Counted from the first letter of the stretch, positions 21,190-30,617 are shown. The stretch: DNA of 47,396 nucleotides from Halalkalibacter okhensis (GCF_000787375.1 NZ_JRJU01000030.1:1-47396); one strand, 5' to 3'. Numbers and translations: made by a program. Notes: generated by a model from the sequence alone, not told the origin.

Positions 21190-21230
21190 GGCCACTGAAA
21201 AAGGTGAAAATCGTACCTTTTTCAGTGGCC
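21190..21230 (-). terminator. speE terminator (recurring GGCCACTG type)
   Basis: GGCCACTGAAAAAGGTG / ACCTTTTTCAGTGGCC with a short loop, downstream of speE. It is the same sequence type as at 16808 and 35344. Confidence 0.88.
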
Positions 21231-21267
21231 CTTCATTTGGTTGCTCTTTTATGGTTTATATTCGCTC

Positions 21268-22095
21268 TTATTTGACTAAATCACTCACAAACTTCGGTAG
21301 AGCAAAACATGCTTTGTGTAGTTCTTTTGTATAATATTTTGTTTCAAGATCATGAAAGCGACTGTCTTCCACTTCAAGTGGATCGTGTTTTTTTGAAGCA
21401 ATCGTAAACGTCCACAGTCCACTTGGATATGTCGGAATATTAGCTGTATACAACCGGGTAATCGGGAAAATTTCTTGGACATCCTTAAATACTTTTGTGA
21501 TGAGTTCACTATGGAACCAAGGATTGTCCGTTTGTGCAACAAATATCCCGTCATCTTTTAACGCTTTTGAAATTCCTTCGTAAAATCCTTTTTCAAACAG
21601 CTTAACAGCAGGTCCAACGGGCTCAGTGGAATCAACCATAATAACATCATATTCATTCACTGACTTAGCGATATGCATGAAGCCATCATCGACTTGAACA
21701 TCAACACGCGGGTCATTTAGTGCGCCTGCAATCGTTGGCAAATATTTTTTAGAATACTCGATCACCTTGCCATCAATTTCAACAAGTGTCGCTTTTTCAA
21801 CGGATGGGTGCTTTAAAATCTCACGGATGACCCCACCATCACCGCCTCCTACAACCAACACATTTTTGGGATTAGGGTGTGTAAATAATGGGACATGTGC
21901 GACCATTTCATGATAAACGAATTCATCTTTCTCTGTCGTCATCACCATTCCATCAAGAACGAGCATGTTACCAAACTCTTCTGTTTCAATCATATCGAGC
22001 TTTTGAAAGTCTGTTTGCTCTGTATGATGTGTTTGCTTAATTTTAGCGGTAATTCCAAAGTGCTCTGTCTGCTTTTCTGTATACCATAACTCCAT
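21268..22095 (-). CDS. speE: Spermidine synthase
   Basis: Spermidine synthase transfers aminopropyl from decarboxylated S-adenosylmethionine to putrescine. The 275 residues show the N-terminal strand domain ([19 protein letters not shown]), the nucleotide-binding [16 protein letters not shown], the [14 protein letters not shown] acidic pair and the active-site loop [12 protein letters not shown]. In B. subtilis speE is followed by speB (agmatinase); here the gene is followed directly by a terminator and then the ywiB-argS pair, so speB is not in this window. It is divergent from pbpG, as in B. subtilis. Confidence 0.96.
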   Translation of the reverse strand: MELWYTEKQTEHFGITAKIKQTHHTEQTDFQKLDMIETEEFGNMLVLDGMVMTTEKDEFVYHEMVAHVPLFTHPNPKNVLVVGGGDGGVIREILKHPSVEKATLVEIDGKVIEYSKKYLPTIAGALNDPRVDVQVDDGFMHIAKSVNEYDVIMVDSTEPVGPAVKLFEKGFYEGISKALKDDGIFVAQTDNPWFHSELITKVFKDVQEIFPITRLYTANIPTYPSGLWTFTIASKKHDPLEVEDSRFHDLETKYYTKELHKACFALPKFVSDLVK

Positions 22096-22407
22096 CTTAC
22101 GTCACCTCATTATTCCTTACTTCTCCTGTATAGGTTCTTCCAATTTTGTACGTTCTACTCTTTCCAAATGAAAGATCTAAAATCATGAAATAACGCCGTC
22201 TCCGCATAGAGCATGTCATCCTTTTGCTATTGCCTCTCTCACACTAGTCGCTATTAACTACATTATAAAATCCAACCTTCTCCAGTTTTGTACGTTTAAA
22301 AACATCGCTTTTTACCAATGATGAATACATGAGCGAACAGCATAACGACCGCATTTGTTCGCTACTCGCCATTATTAAAAATTATATTTATAGAACGGGG
22401 TGACGTA
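22096..22407. promoter_or_regulatory. Divergent speE/pbpG intergenic region
   Basis: These 312 bases hold no gene. Two near-identical stretches with TTTTGTACGTT (about 22143 and 22286) lie 143 bases apart. A perfect 8-bp inverted repeat, AGCGAACA/TGTTCGCT (22332-22339, 22356-22363), lies about 45 bases before pbpG and could be an operator. No confident promoter, including a sporulation-type one, was found. Confidence 0.4.
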
Positions 22408-24474
22408 ATGGAAGTCGTCATTGACCGACGAGTACGCCGAAGAAGGCGCTTAGTCCGTTTATTTTTTCGTCTTTTTTTAATCTTCTTAGTGTTGGCAGCC
22501 GGGGCCGCTGTCGCTCTTTTATCGTATACGAAAATGCAAGGGCCTCCCCCATTAAATGTGTCGCAAACGACTGTTTTTTACGGGGCCGACAATTCACCTA
22601 TTGGTCAGCACCATCAAGGGGAAAACCGCCATTGGGTCGGATTAACATCTATTGATGAGGAAGTGATTAATGCAACGATCTCGATTGAAGATCGACGTTT
22701 TTATAACCATCTTGGATTTGATCTGACGCGGATTGGAGGAGCTGTCGTTGCAAACTTGCGATCACGTTCCATGGCTCAAGGAGCAAGTACTCTTACACAA
22801 CAGTACGCTAGAAATCTCTATTTAAGTCATGACAAAACGTGGGTGCGCAAGTGGAATGAGTTGCTTTATTCCCTTCGCCTTGAAATGAATTATGAGAAGG
22901 ATCAAATTTTAGAAGGCTACTTAAATACCGTTTATTATGGTCATGGTGCCTACGGAATTGAGGCTGCAGCTCATCATTACTTTGGAAAGTCGGCAAATAA
23001 CCTGACTCTTGCAGAAGCAAGCATGTTATCAGGTATTCCAAAAGGGCCAAGTTATTATTCACCGTTAATTGACTTTGAACGAGCGAAACGACGCCAAGCT
23101 GTGGTTCTCCAGTCTATGGTCGAAAATGGCGTATTAACTCAAGTAGAAGCAGATGAAGCCCATGCGGAACCACTTAATTTCATTCACGATGAACTGGATA
23201 CCACCTCAACCGTCGGACCTTACTTTCAAGCCGCTGTTGAAAAGATTCTAATTCAGGATGTTGGGATCGACCCTGCTTTACTCGAAGCTGGCGGACTTAA
23301 AGTGTATACAACGCTTGATCCTGACATGCAAAAAGAAGCTGAATATTGGGTCGAGCGTGAGATGCCTGACTCCGAACTCCAAACAGCTTTAGTGGCTATG
23401 GATCCACGCACAGGCGATGTGAAAGCACTTGTTGGTGGAAAAGATTATGTAGAGAGTCCATATAACCGTGCAACGGAAGCGAGAAGACATCCAGGCTCAT
23501 CGTTTAAACCGTTCCTATACTATGCAGCCCTTGAAAATGGTTTCACGCCTGCTTCCACACTTATGAGTGAGGAAACAACATTTGAAATCGAGGGAGGACA
23601 ACCTTGGTCACCTAGCAATTTTAACGATAATTATGCAGAGGATTTTATTACATTGCTACAAGCGATGGCTTTCTCAGATAATATTTATGCAGTGAAGACC
23701 CACCTATATTTAGGGACAGACAAGGCGGGAGAGCTGGCTCACCGCATTGGAGTCGAAAGTCCATTAGGCGATGGGGCTGCATTAGCGCTTGGGGCGACAG
23801 ATGTGGGAGTAGCCGAAATGGCTAGGGCGTATAGTGCCTTTGCTAACGGTGGGAAAAAAGTAGAGCCTCGTTACATTAAAAAAGTCGTTGACGCAGAAGG
23901 CGAAGTACTCTATGAATCAGAGCCGCACCTAGAACAAGTTCTTGATCCAAAGCTAACCTTTATCATTACAGACCTGATGAAAGGCATGTTCGATCCATAT
24001 TTAAATGCTCATACCTCTGTTACAGGACGCTCTGTATCACATCTAATTAATCGTCCAGCAGCAGGGAAGTCAGGGTCAACAAGCAGGGATAGCTGGATGG
24101 TCGGCTACACTCCCCAGCTTGTCACAAGTGTTTGGGTTGGGTACGATAGCAAGACCAATCTTAATCAAGCGACAGATGGCCAACATGCAAAACAAATTTG
24201 GGCTAACTTTACCGAGCATGCGTTAAGTGACCAAGAAGCCGTTGACTTCCCTGTCCCTGATGGCGTTGTCGGCGTAGAAATGAACCCACAAAACGGCTTG
24301 CTCGCTACTGAGGACTGCCCAACACATCGTGTCACATACTTTGTTGAAGGGACCGAGCCAACAAAAGAATGTCCAAAACCAGCATCCGATGGAGAAGAAG
24401 TAGAAGCCATTGATGAAGAAGCCCACGAGAAAGAACGCATTATTGATCGTTTCTTTAAATGGTTCGGACATTAA
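22408..24474 (+). CDS. pbpG: Class A penicillin-binding protein (PBP1a family, PbpG-like)
   Basis: This bifunctional enzyme polymerises glycan strands and cross-links peptides outside the membrane. A basic N-terminus and one transmembrane segment (about 18-38) precede the GT51 domain, with catalytic Glu94 in IEDRRFYNH, QGASTLTQQ and EGYLNTVYYGHGAYG. The transpeptidase domain has SSFK (Ser364, Lys367), SDN and KSG in AGKSGSTSRDSW. At 688 residues and next to speE it corresponds to B. subtilis PbpG (PBP2d, about 691), which acts in spore-wall synthesis. GGGGTGA precedes the ATG. The C-terminus is short, acidic and not repetitive. Another class A PBP cannot be ruled out on sequence alone. Confidence 0.92.
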   Translation: MEVVIDRRVRRRRRLVRLFFRLFLIFLVLAAGAAVALLSYTKMQGPPPLNVSQTTVFYGADNSPIGQHHQGENRHWVGLTSIDEEVINATISIEDRRFYNHLGFDLTRIGGAVVANLRSRSMAQGASTLTQQYARNLYLSHDKTWVRKWNELLYSLRLEMNYEKDQILEGYLNTVYYGHGAYGIEAAAHHYFGKSANNLTLAEASMLSGIPKGPSYYSPLIDFERAKRRQAVVLQSMVENGVLTQVEADEAHAEPLNFIHDELDTTSTVGPYFQAAVEKILIQDVGIDPALLEAGGLKVYTTLDPDMQKEAEYWVEREMPDSELQTALVAMDPRTGDVKALVGGKDYVESPYNRATEARRHPGSSFKPFLYYAALENGFTPASTLMSEETTFEIEGGQPWSPSNFNDNYAEDFITLLQAMAFSDNIYAVKTHLYLGTDKAGELAHRIGVESPLGDGAALALGATDVGVAEMARAYSAFANGGKKVEPRYIKKVVDAEGEVLYESEPHLEQVLDPKLTFIITDLMKGMFDPYLNAHTSVTGRSVSHLINRPAAGKSGSTSRDSWMVGYTPQLVTSVWVGYDSKTNLNQATDGQHAKQIWANFTEHALSDQEAVDFPVPDGVVGVEMNPQNGLLATEDCPTHRVTYFVEGTEPTKECPKPASDGEEVEAIDEEAHEKERIIDRFFKWFGH

Positions 24475-24476
24475 AG

Positions 24477-24526
24477 AGCCTGACTCAGGCAGGTCTGTTC
24501 TTGACCACCTGAGTCAGGCTTGTTTT
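24477..24526. terminator. Bidirectional terminator between pbpG and GNAT gene
   Basis: Outer 13-bp stem AGCCTGACTCAGG/CCTGAGTCAGGCT and inner GGTC/GACC, with a T-run on the plus side, between convergent genes. Confidence 0.9.
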
Positions 24527-25343
24527 ATATCGCTTTCATTTCATAATAATCTTGAGTTGAAACCTGTCTAAATCCGCATGATGTATACAAATGAAGGGCG
24601 TGTTCATTTTCAGGCACGACTTCAAGAAAAACCTCTTGCCCTTTTTTCACCTCTTCTAACACAGCTTGAATAAGAGCTTCTCGACCTATTCCTTTTCCCT
24701 GTGCTTTAGGTGCAACCGCAAACCCGTAAATCCAGCTCTGCTCCTTTTCCTCATGCCAGCGTAGCTTCCCAACCTTATTATGCTCATAATCAATGATCAC
24801 ACTGCCAGAGGTTCCTCCGAGTTCATACATTGTGGCAGCTTCTTTTTTCTCCATTTGAAAGCAAGCGGCATCAAGCTCAATAATAAAATCGAAGTCATCT
24901 GCTTGCGCGGGTCTTAATGAGACCTGATCATATGTTGGTTTGAGATCCGTCGCCTCCCATTTCATTTGATACTCTGAAAATGAATAGCGTGAATACTTGT
25001 TAGCAAATGCCTTCCCGCTTTTTGAATTAGCAGGTGTATTTAATAAAATCGAATGAAACGATTGTTTTTTTAATTCCTCAAGTGCTTCTGTAAGCAACTG
25101 TGTAAAGATCCCTTGCCGGCGATTTTTTGGATGAACCATTCCACAAATTTCCACTTTATTGCCGAAGCTATAAAGAGCTAGAAACCCGACTAACTGTTCC
25201 CCTTCATAATGAAAAAAATCACTCTTTTCTGCTGCCTTTCGCGTCTCAAGCAAATCCCAATTTAACTTCAACTCAATGCCCTCTTCTTGCTCACAAAAGT
25301 GTTGCAGCTGTTTAATCTCATTTAAAGAGCTTTTTTTTAACAT
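24525..25343 (-). CDS. Tandem GNAT acetyltransferase
   Basis: This 272-residue protein contains two GNAT folds. The C-terminal one is canonical, with the acetyl-CoA pyrophosphate loop VAPKAQGKGIGREAL and the terminal NEHALHLYTSCGF. The N-terminal one has a weaker VHPKNRRQGIFTQLL loop and may also bind acetyl-CoA. The acceptor is unknown. The ATG at 25343 has GGGGA seven bases upstream and is preferred to the GTG one codon earlier. It is separated from the upstream ywhD by a terminator. Confidence 0.88.
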   Translation of the reverse strand: MLKKSSLNEIKQLQHFCEQEEGIELKLNWDLLETRKAAEKSDFFHYEGEQLVGFLALYSFGNKVEICGMVHPKNRRQGIFTQLLTEALEELKKQSFHSILLNTPANSKSGKAFANKYSRYSFSEYQMKWEATDLKPTYDQVSLRPAQADDFDFIIELDAACFQMEKKEAATMYELGGTSGSVIIDYEHNKVGKLRWHEEKEQSWIYGFAVAPKAQGKGIGREALIQAVLEEVKKGQEVFLEVVPENEHALHLYTSCGFRQVSTQDYYEMKAI

Positions 25344-25394
25344 CACGGCATCCCCTTACGTTCTTTTTTTCTTTAAGAATACGCCACAAATATA

Positions 25395-25429
25395 AAAAAG
25401 CGCAAGAGGTGTCCAGTCCCTTGCGCTTT
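25395..25429 (-). terminator. Terminator between ywhD and GNAT gene
   Basis: Perfect 11-bp stem AAAAGCGCAAG / CTTGCGCTTTT around a 13-base loop. Confidence 0.85.
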
Positions 25430-25573
25430 TAGTGTCCTAGTATAAATGTGCTTTTTATACTTCCTTCAGTTTACTCTCAATAATGGAAAAGCTCAAGAGT
25501 CGCATACAGTGTTCAAAAATCTTTCATAGTTATTTGAATTTAGGGGTTTACAAATCAAAAATCTCTCTAACTG

Positions 25574-26101
25574 TTATCCCTCTAATGCTTCACGAAGCTC
25601 ATTCCCGGAGTTTTCCCACATTTGTTCGTTATGACTTTTCAAAAATTCAGCCAGAATCTTCTTCGATTTATCATCCATATCATCAACGAGAATTTTTCCT
25701 TTTAGTGATTTATCCATTTTATTTACATGCTCAGGCAAGCTTTTATATCCACGTCGAATCTCTAGATCCACTGTCATTTCGCAGCCCGCGACACCTGCGT
25801 AATATGGCTTTCCGTCTTTATGATTGATCGTCACCCAAACAAGCCAGTACAACTTGCCATTTGGTACTTTCTCCTTATCAGGAAGAAACTTAATACGCTT
25901 TTCAACAGCCGAACGAGCATGCAAGGCCCCCATATCGACAAATGCCTCTCCTTCAGTAGGGTCAACAAATACAGGCGATACGTTATCTAAGTTCATGGTA
26001 CCCGCTCCGTATCCACCGTGGCCGTCGGTTGAATCATTACTCAAAATATTAAACCCCGTGCTTTTTTTCTTTTTCAGGTTATCATTATTTAGTAAGTCCA
26101 C
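25574..26101 (-). CDS. ywhD: YwhD family protein
   Basis: The 175-residue soluble protein belongs to the YwhD family, conserved in Bacillaceae and of unknown function. Recognisable blocks are GFNILSNDSTDGHGGYGAG near the N-terminus and a central LYWLVWVTINHKDGKPYYAG. No catalytic motif is evident. It has a GTG start at 26101 with AGG about nine bases upstream. In B. subtilis it likewise lies beside pbpG. Confidence 0.92.
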   Translation of the reverse strand: MDLLNNDNLKKKKSTGFNILSNDSTDGHGGYGAGTMNLDNVSPVFVDPTEGEAFVDMGALHARSAVEKRIKFLPDKEKVPNGKLYWLVWVTINHKDGKPYYAGVAGCEMTVDLEIRRGYKSLPEHVNKMDKSLKGKILVDDMDDKSKKILAEFLKSHNEQMWENSGNELREALEG

Positions 26102-26224
26102 TTATAAACACCTTCCTTTCACTGCCTTTGTTCAAATTTTACACAAAACAACCTACAATATGCTAGTGTTAAGTAATATTCATTTGTGCATACGCAGGTT
26201 AAAAATTCGGCGTTCCCGCTAATA

Positions 26225-26251
26225 AAAAACTCACTCAAAAAAGAGCGAGTG
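26225..26251 (-). terminator. ywgA terminator
   Basis: On the minus strand CACTC-GCTCTTTTTT-GAGTG is followed by AGTTTTTT, directly after the ywgA stop. Confidence 0.7.
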
Positions 26252-26256
26252 AAACT

Positions 26257-26760
26257 TTAGTGAGTGAGCGTGCGCAGCGTTTCAATAAATTCGTATGCTT
26301 GTTCGATATCTTCTTCTGTGTAATTCGATTTCTTTTTTAGTGTGAACACTTTTTCTTTCACTTCAGCACGAGGCAGCTCCTCAAAATACAAGAGCGTTGA
26401 AACAAGTTCTAAGAAACGTGAGCTTTGGCCGTTTAATTGTCCTATAAGCTTTTCTGTCTCGGGCAAATCAAATTGATACAACTCCAAAAACTTTTGTCCT
26501 TCTTCCGAAAGAGCATAGCGGTATTGATAATAATTGCCTTTATCCTCTTTGTTCTCTAAAAGGAAGCCTAAGTTACATAACTCTTCCATCCGCAAGCTTA
26601 GTTCTTCTGAATACGGTCCAAACATATGAAATTTAAACCGCTCTGAAAATGGCACGTCCATTTTTTTTGCGATATAAATCATCTTTTGCAGCTTCTTCCG
26701 TCCAACAACCTCACCTGCTTGCAAAAAAAGTGCCATCACATTTGCATGATCCTTCAGCAA
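26257..26760 (-). CDS. ywgA: YwgA family protein
   Basis: The 167-residue protein is of the conserved YwgA family. The segment GRKKLQKMIYIAKKM ... FHMFGPYSEELSLRMEEL resembles the helical core of the Panacea/SocA (DUF4065) and related winged-helix families used in antitoxins and regulators; that likeness is my reading and needs a profile search. The start is a TTG at 26760 with GGGGGA seven bases upstream. It is 15 bases downstream of ywfO and co-transcribed with it. There is no membrane segment or catalytic motif. Confidence 0.88.
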   Translation of the reverse strand: MLKDHANVMALFLQAGEVVGRKKLQKMIYIAKKMDVPFSERFKFHMFGPYSEELSLRMEELCNLGFLLENKEDKGNYYQYRYALSEEGQKFLELYQFDLPETEKLIGQLNGQSSRFLELVSTLLYFEELPRAEVKEKVFTLKKKSNYTEEDIEQAYEFIETLRTLTH

Positions 26761-26775
26761 AGCCTGTTCCCCCTT

Positions 26776-28074
26776 TTATACATTCAATAAATCTCGAATC
26801 TTCTTTTTCACTTCTTTATGTTCACGCTCATCCTCTAAGTAATCAAGCGGAAAATAGAGCTTATGATCGGTACGTTTCTTTCCAGAGATCGCTTCAACAA
26901 CATCGGATTCTCGCGATAGCTCACGTAACTTTCCATTTGGCATAATTAAATGGATCGGCAAGCGCTCTTCTTCTTCACCAGGACGATAAAAGTCGTACGG
27001 CAGATCTGACGATGAATCAACGACTAAGTAGTAGTCAGGATTCAAGTCCGCTTGACGGAACAAATCTTGCAAGAGCGGCCAATCATTCATGCGCAAATTC
27101 GGATTAAATTCGACGTACTTAAATAATTTTCTATTACAGAATCTTACACAAAGATCACGTAAAATGCGATCCTCTTCTTCTTGCCAAATTTGAAAATAAT
27201 AGAGAGTTATCGCCTCATCTAACCGCAAATAATCGTCCAAGCTCCCTTTTCCATCAAAAAACGAGTAAAAGTGGTGTGGCTTGTGCTTAAACTCATAGCC
27301 TTGTTCATATAATTCCTTTGCTCGCATAAAAATTTTGCTTAAAATGACCTCTCCGCTCCGTGTCACAGGGTGAAAATAGACTTGCCAGTACATTTGATAA
27401 CGACTCATGATATAGTCTTCAACTGCATGCATTCCACTTTGCTTAATCGCTACTTGATCCTCCATCGGACGCATAACACGCAAAATTCGTTCCATATCAA
27501 AATGACCGTAACTTACCCCTGTGTAATACGCATCACGTTGCAAATAATCCATACGATCGGCATCAATTTGACTCGAGATAATACTTGTGACTAACTTATT
27601 TGAATAGGTCTTTTCAATGACATCAGCAACTGCCTGCGGGAAATCTGGGCTAACATTTGTGAGCACTTCATTGACTTCGGTGTCTCCTAAAATAATTTGC
27701 CTTGTCCATTCTTCATGGTCCGTATCAAACACTTTTTCAAAGGAATGAGAAAATGGCCCATGACCGACGTCGTGCAAAAGGGCCGCCGAAAGGGTAAGGA
27801 GACGCTCATGTTCATTCCAATGAGGACGTCCATGGAACACATCGAGAATTCGTTTTGTAATCTCATAGACCCCTAACGAATGGTTAAAACGCGTATGCTC
27901 TGCCCCGTGAAATGTCATATACGTTGTACCGAGCTGCCTAACTCGACGCAGACGCTGGAATTCCTTTGTGCCAATTAACGCCCAAATCAATTCATCCCGC
28001 ACATGGATGTACCTATGTACTGGGTCTTTAAATACCTTCTCTTCTTCCAATTGACCATAATAAGGTTTTGTCAT
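26776..28074 (-). CDS. ywfO: HD-domain phosphohydrolase (YwfO)
   Basis: An HD superfamily nucleotide hydrolase related to dNTP triphosphohydrolases. The metal-binding residues are visible as HTRFNHSLG (His60/His65 region), LLHDVGHGPFSH (His101, Asp102) and SSQIDADRMDYLQRD. The ATG at 28074 gives 432 residues, the size of B. subtilis YwfO; an in-frame start 12 codons upstream lacks a ribosome site, whereas GAGAGGA precedes this one. It is followed by ywgA, as is usual in Bacillaceae. Likely substrates are dNTPs; specificity is not visible. Confidence 0.93.
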   Translation of the reverse strand: MTKPYYGQLEEEKVFKDPVHRYIHVRDELIWALIGTKEFQRLRRVRQLGTTYMTFHGAEHTRFNHSLGVYEITKRILDVFHGRPHWNEHERLLTLSAALLHDVGHGPFSHSFEKVFDTDHEEWTRQIILGDTEVNEVLTNVSPDFPQAVADVIEKTYSNKLVTSIISSQIDADRMDYLQRDAYYTGVSYGHFDMERILRVMRPMEDQVAIKQSGMHAVEDYIMSRYQMYWQVYFHPVTRSGEVILSKIFMRAKELYEQGYEFKHKPHHFYSFFDGKGSLDDYLRLDEAITLYYFQIWQEEEDRILRDLCVRFCNRKLFKYVEFNPNLRMNDWPLLQDLFRQADLNPDYYLVVDSSSDLPYDFYRPGEEEERLPIHLIMPNGKLRELSRESDVVEAISGKKRTDHKLYFPLDYLEDEREHKEVKKKIRDLLNV

Positions 28075-28171
28075 ATCCGTTCCTCTCGTTTCCGGTAATA
28101 ATATCTCCATTATAAAGGAAGAACGAGCTCATGTCAGGAGGTTATGGGCACTGACCCCAACAGCACATAAA

Positions 28172-28202
28172 AAATCCCAGTTTTTTATTCAACTGGGATT
28201 TA
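28172..28202 (-). terminator. Terminator of the DUF1450 gene
   Basis: Perfect 11-bp stem AAATCCCAGTT/AACTGGGATTT with an 8-base loop, overlapping the stop codon at 28200, with adjacent A/T-runs. Confidence 0.88.
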
Positions 28203-28424
28203 TTTTTTTAGTTTTTTCATTACTTTTTCAATGAGTTGATCTTCATCTGGCGCTGCGACCGGACGATTATTCACAAATGCAAACGACTTTTTTCTTCCTG
28301 GCCCACAATATGATTGGCATTTTATATCAATGGTTGCTTCTGCATCCACTTTTTTTAAACGTGGGATAAGTGTTTTAATGTTGGTCGCTTGGCATTCATC
28401 ACAAATACGAAATTCGTTTGCCAT
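28200..28424 (-). CDS. DUF1450 family protein
   Basis: The 74-residue protein has four cysteines in a CDEC ... CQSYC arrangement followed by [18 protein letters not shown], the signature of DUF1450 (YuzB-like) proteins, which have a thioredoxin-like ferredoxin fold. A metal or Fe-S role is plausible but unproven. It is monocistronic, with its own terminator. Confidence 0.87.
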   Translation of the reverse strand: MANEFRICDECQATNIKTLIPRLKKVDAEATIDIKCQSYCGPGRKKSFAFVNNRPVAAPDEDQLIEKVMKKLKK

Positions 28425-28579
28425 TTTACCTGACCCTTTCTCTTACTAATATCTATATGTTAAACGGAATCATCTCTTTTTAAACCATGAACTAGTATAA
28501 CATAAAGTTCAAGAGAAGCAATTGATTATTGCTTTTAACAATATGTGTAAAGACGTGTAACCAGCGTAACCCCTTCTTT

Positions 28580-28608
28580 TTTCCACTCCAGAAAACCCAT
28601 GCTATAAT
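28580..28608 (+). promoter_or_regulatory. lipL promoter
   Basis: TTTCCA, a 17-base spacer and a perfect TATAAT preceded by TGC (extended -10). It lies about 65 bases before the lipL start. Confidence 0.75.
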
Positions 28609-28673
28609 AAGAAGATGATGAAAGGGAGTGCAACCCTTTTTCGATTTCATGAATATGTATAGGAGCTTCGCCC

Positions 28674-29507
28674 ATGACTATTTCTATTCCATCTGTTTCA
28701 CCTACTTGGCGTTTTGTAGACCACACAACATTTGGGCCGCAATTTGACGCCCTCCAATCCTTTGCCTATGATGATACACTTTGTACGTTTATTGGCCAAC
28801 AGCAAGGTCTTTCTACCGTCAGAGCGTGGGTTCACCACCAAACGATCGTCCTTGGCATTCAAGATAGCCGCCTGCCTGATATCGACGATGGACGTACCTA
28901 TTTAGAATCACAAGGGTACCGCGTGATTGTTCGCAATTCTGGCGGACTTGCCGTGGTCTTAGATGAAGGTGTTTTAAATCTCTCCCTTATTCTTAAGGAG
29001 GAAAAAGGCTTTTCAATTGATGCTGGTTATGAGCTGATGTACGCCCTGATCAAAAAGATGTTGGCCCCTTATTCTATACAAGTTGATGCTTACGAAATCG
29101 TCGGCTCATACTGCCCAGGAAGTTTCGATTTAAGTATTGGCGGAAAAAAATTCGCAGGCATTTCACAGCGCCGAATCCGTGGAGGCATTGCCGTTCAAAT
29201 TTATTTATGTGTAACGGGCAGTGGCAGCGAACGCGCTCAGTTCATTCAGCAATTTTATCAAGAAGCAGTGAATGGCAAGGAAACAAAATTTGATTACCCA
29301 ATCATCCAACCTCAAACAATGGCATCTTTAAATGAGCTTCTTCATGAGGAATTTACGATTGCCAAAATCATGACGCTTTTATTGCAAACGATGCAAACAG
29401 AAGGTGTACAGTTAACCGTTCAGCCGTTTTCTACGGAAGAACAAAGCTTATTTTTAGAGAACTATGACCGAGTGCTAGCCCGTAACGAAAAAGCATTAAA
29501 GCGGTAA
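28674..29507 (+). CDS. lipL: Octanoyl-[GcvH]:protein N-octanoyltransferase
   Basis: LipL moves octanoyl or lipoyl groups from GcvH to E2 subunits of 2-oxoacid dehydrogenases in Bacillus. The 277 residues carry the lipoate-ligase-like core with VRNSGGLAVVLDEGVLN and the catalytic Cys in GSYCPGSFDLS (about 147), followed by GGKKFAGISQRR with the conserved Lys. The acyl-enzyme Cys separates LipL from ATP-using LplA. GGAG lies eight bases ahead of the ATG. It is convergent with pta across a shared terminator, the same arrangement as ywfL-pta in B. subtilis. Confidence 0.94.
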   Translation: MTISIPSVSPTWRFVDHTTFGPQFDALQSFAYDDTLCTFIGQQQGLSTVRAWVHHQTIVLGIQDSRLPDIDDGRTYLESQGYRVIVRNSGGLAVVLDEGVLNLSLILKEEKGFSIDAGYELMYALIKKMLAPYSIQVDAYEIVGSYCPGSFDLSIGGKKFAGISQRRIRGGIAVQIYLCVTGSGSERAQFIQQFYQEAVNGKETKFDYPIIQPQTMASLNELLHEEFTIAKIMTLLLQTMQTEGVQLTVQPFSTEEQSLFLENYDRVLARNEKALKR

Positions 29508-29553
29508 AAATGGAGGAACTAAAGAGAGGGCTGCCCCCTCCCCTCCACCATAC

Positions 29554-29584
29554 AAAAAAAGGCCAGCTTAGCCGGCCTTTTTTT
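29554..29584. terminator. Shared lipL/pta terminator
   Basis: AAAAAAAGGCC ... GGCCTTTTTTT with an inner GC/GC pairing, symmetric and usable from both sides between convergent genes. Confidence 0.95.
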
Positions 29585-29591
29585 GCATATA

Positions 29592-30584
29592 TTAGTTCAT
29601 TACCTTTTGATTAATCGCCTGCATTGCTGTAATGAGGGAAAGTTTATACACATCCGCTGCGTTACAACCGCGTGATAAATCATTTACTGGTTTATTCAGT
29701 CCTTGAAGAATTGGCCCAATGGCATCATAGCCGCCGAGACGTTGTGCAATTTTGTAACCTAGGTTCCCTGACTCAAGGCTCGGGAAGATGAAAACATTAG
29801 CTTGGCCTTGAAGCGGGGAATCTGGTGCTTTCTTTTGTGCGACCGCAGGAACAAACGCTGCATCAAATTGGAACTCCCCATCAATGACTAAATCCGGTCT
29901 GGTTTCTTGTGCTAATTTTGTTGCTTCAGATACTTTTTTCGTTTCAATTGAAGAGGCTGAGCCTTTTGTTGAGAAGCTTAACATCGCTACTTTCGGGTCA
30001 ATTCCAAACACTTTTGCTGTTTCAGCTGTTGCGATCGCAATCTCAGCTAACTCTTCACTGTTTGGTGCAATGTTGATCGCACAATCACCAAAGACAAATT
30101 TCTGCTCTTCTTTCACCATAACGAACACACCGGATGTACGCTTAATTCCTGGTTGTGTTTTAATGATTTGTAATGCAGGACGTACCGTATCACCTGTTGA
30201 ATGAGCAGCTCCACTAACCAATCCGTCCGCTTTACCAAGATACACAAGCATCGTACCAAAATAGTTCACATCAAGTAGTAGCTTGCGCGCTGACTCTTCT
30301 GTTTCTTTCCCCTTACGACGTTCGACAAATGCAGCAACCATTTCATCCATTCCGTCATAATTATGTGGATCTAAGATTGTCACATCATCACCAAGGGCAA
30401 TTCGGTTCTCAATAGCCTTCGCACGTACATCTGAAACATTTCCGACTAGGATTGGTGTAACCACACCATCCTTTGCTAAATTGGCTGCGGCTTCTAACAC
30501 TCGTTCGTCTGTACCCTCAGGCAACACAATCGTTGGATTATGTCGTTCAACCTGTGCTTTTATTTCTGAAAAAAGATTACTCAA
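29592..30584 (-). CDS. pta: Phosphate acetyltransferase
   Basis: Pta interconverts acetyl-CoA and acetyl phosphate for overflow acetate metabolism. The 330 residues show the short single-domain form with IVLPEGTDERVLEAA at the N-terminus, GAAHSTGDTVRPALQ and the C-terminal NLGYKIAQRLGGYDAIGPILQG ending in VNDLSRGCNAADVY. The start is a TTG at 30584 with GGGGGA about seven bases upstream. A catabolite-responsive element lies upstream at 30706, in line with CcpA control of pta in Bacillus. Confidence 0.96.
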   Translation of the reverse strand: MSNLFSEIKAQVERHNPTIVLPEGTDERVLEAAANLAKDGVVTPILVGNVSDVRAKAIENRIALGDDVTILDPHNYDGMDEMVAAFVERRKGKETEESARKLLLDVNYFGTMLVYLGKADGLVSGAAHSTGDTVRPALQIIKTQPGIKRTSGVFVMVKEEQKFVFGDCAINIAPNSEELAEIAIATAETAKVFGIDPKVAMLSFSTKGSASSIETKKVSEATKLAQETRPDLVIDGEFQFDAAFVPAVAQKKAPDSPLQGQANVFIFPSLESGNLGYKIAQRLGGYDAIGPILQGLNKPVNDLSRGCNAADVYKLSLITAMQAINQKVMN

Positions 30585-30617
30585 TGTTGATTCCCCCTAA
30601 ACTCTTACGCTCTATTC

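Noticed and set aside
28535-28726. 63-residue minus-strand frame in front of lipL
   Set aside because: Overlaps the lipL promoter and start antisense, with no recognisable family or ribosome site.
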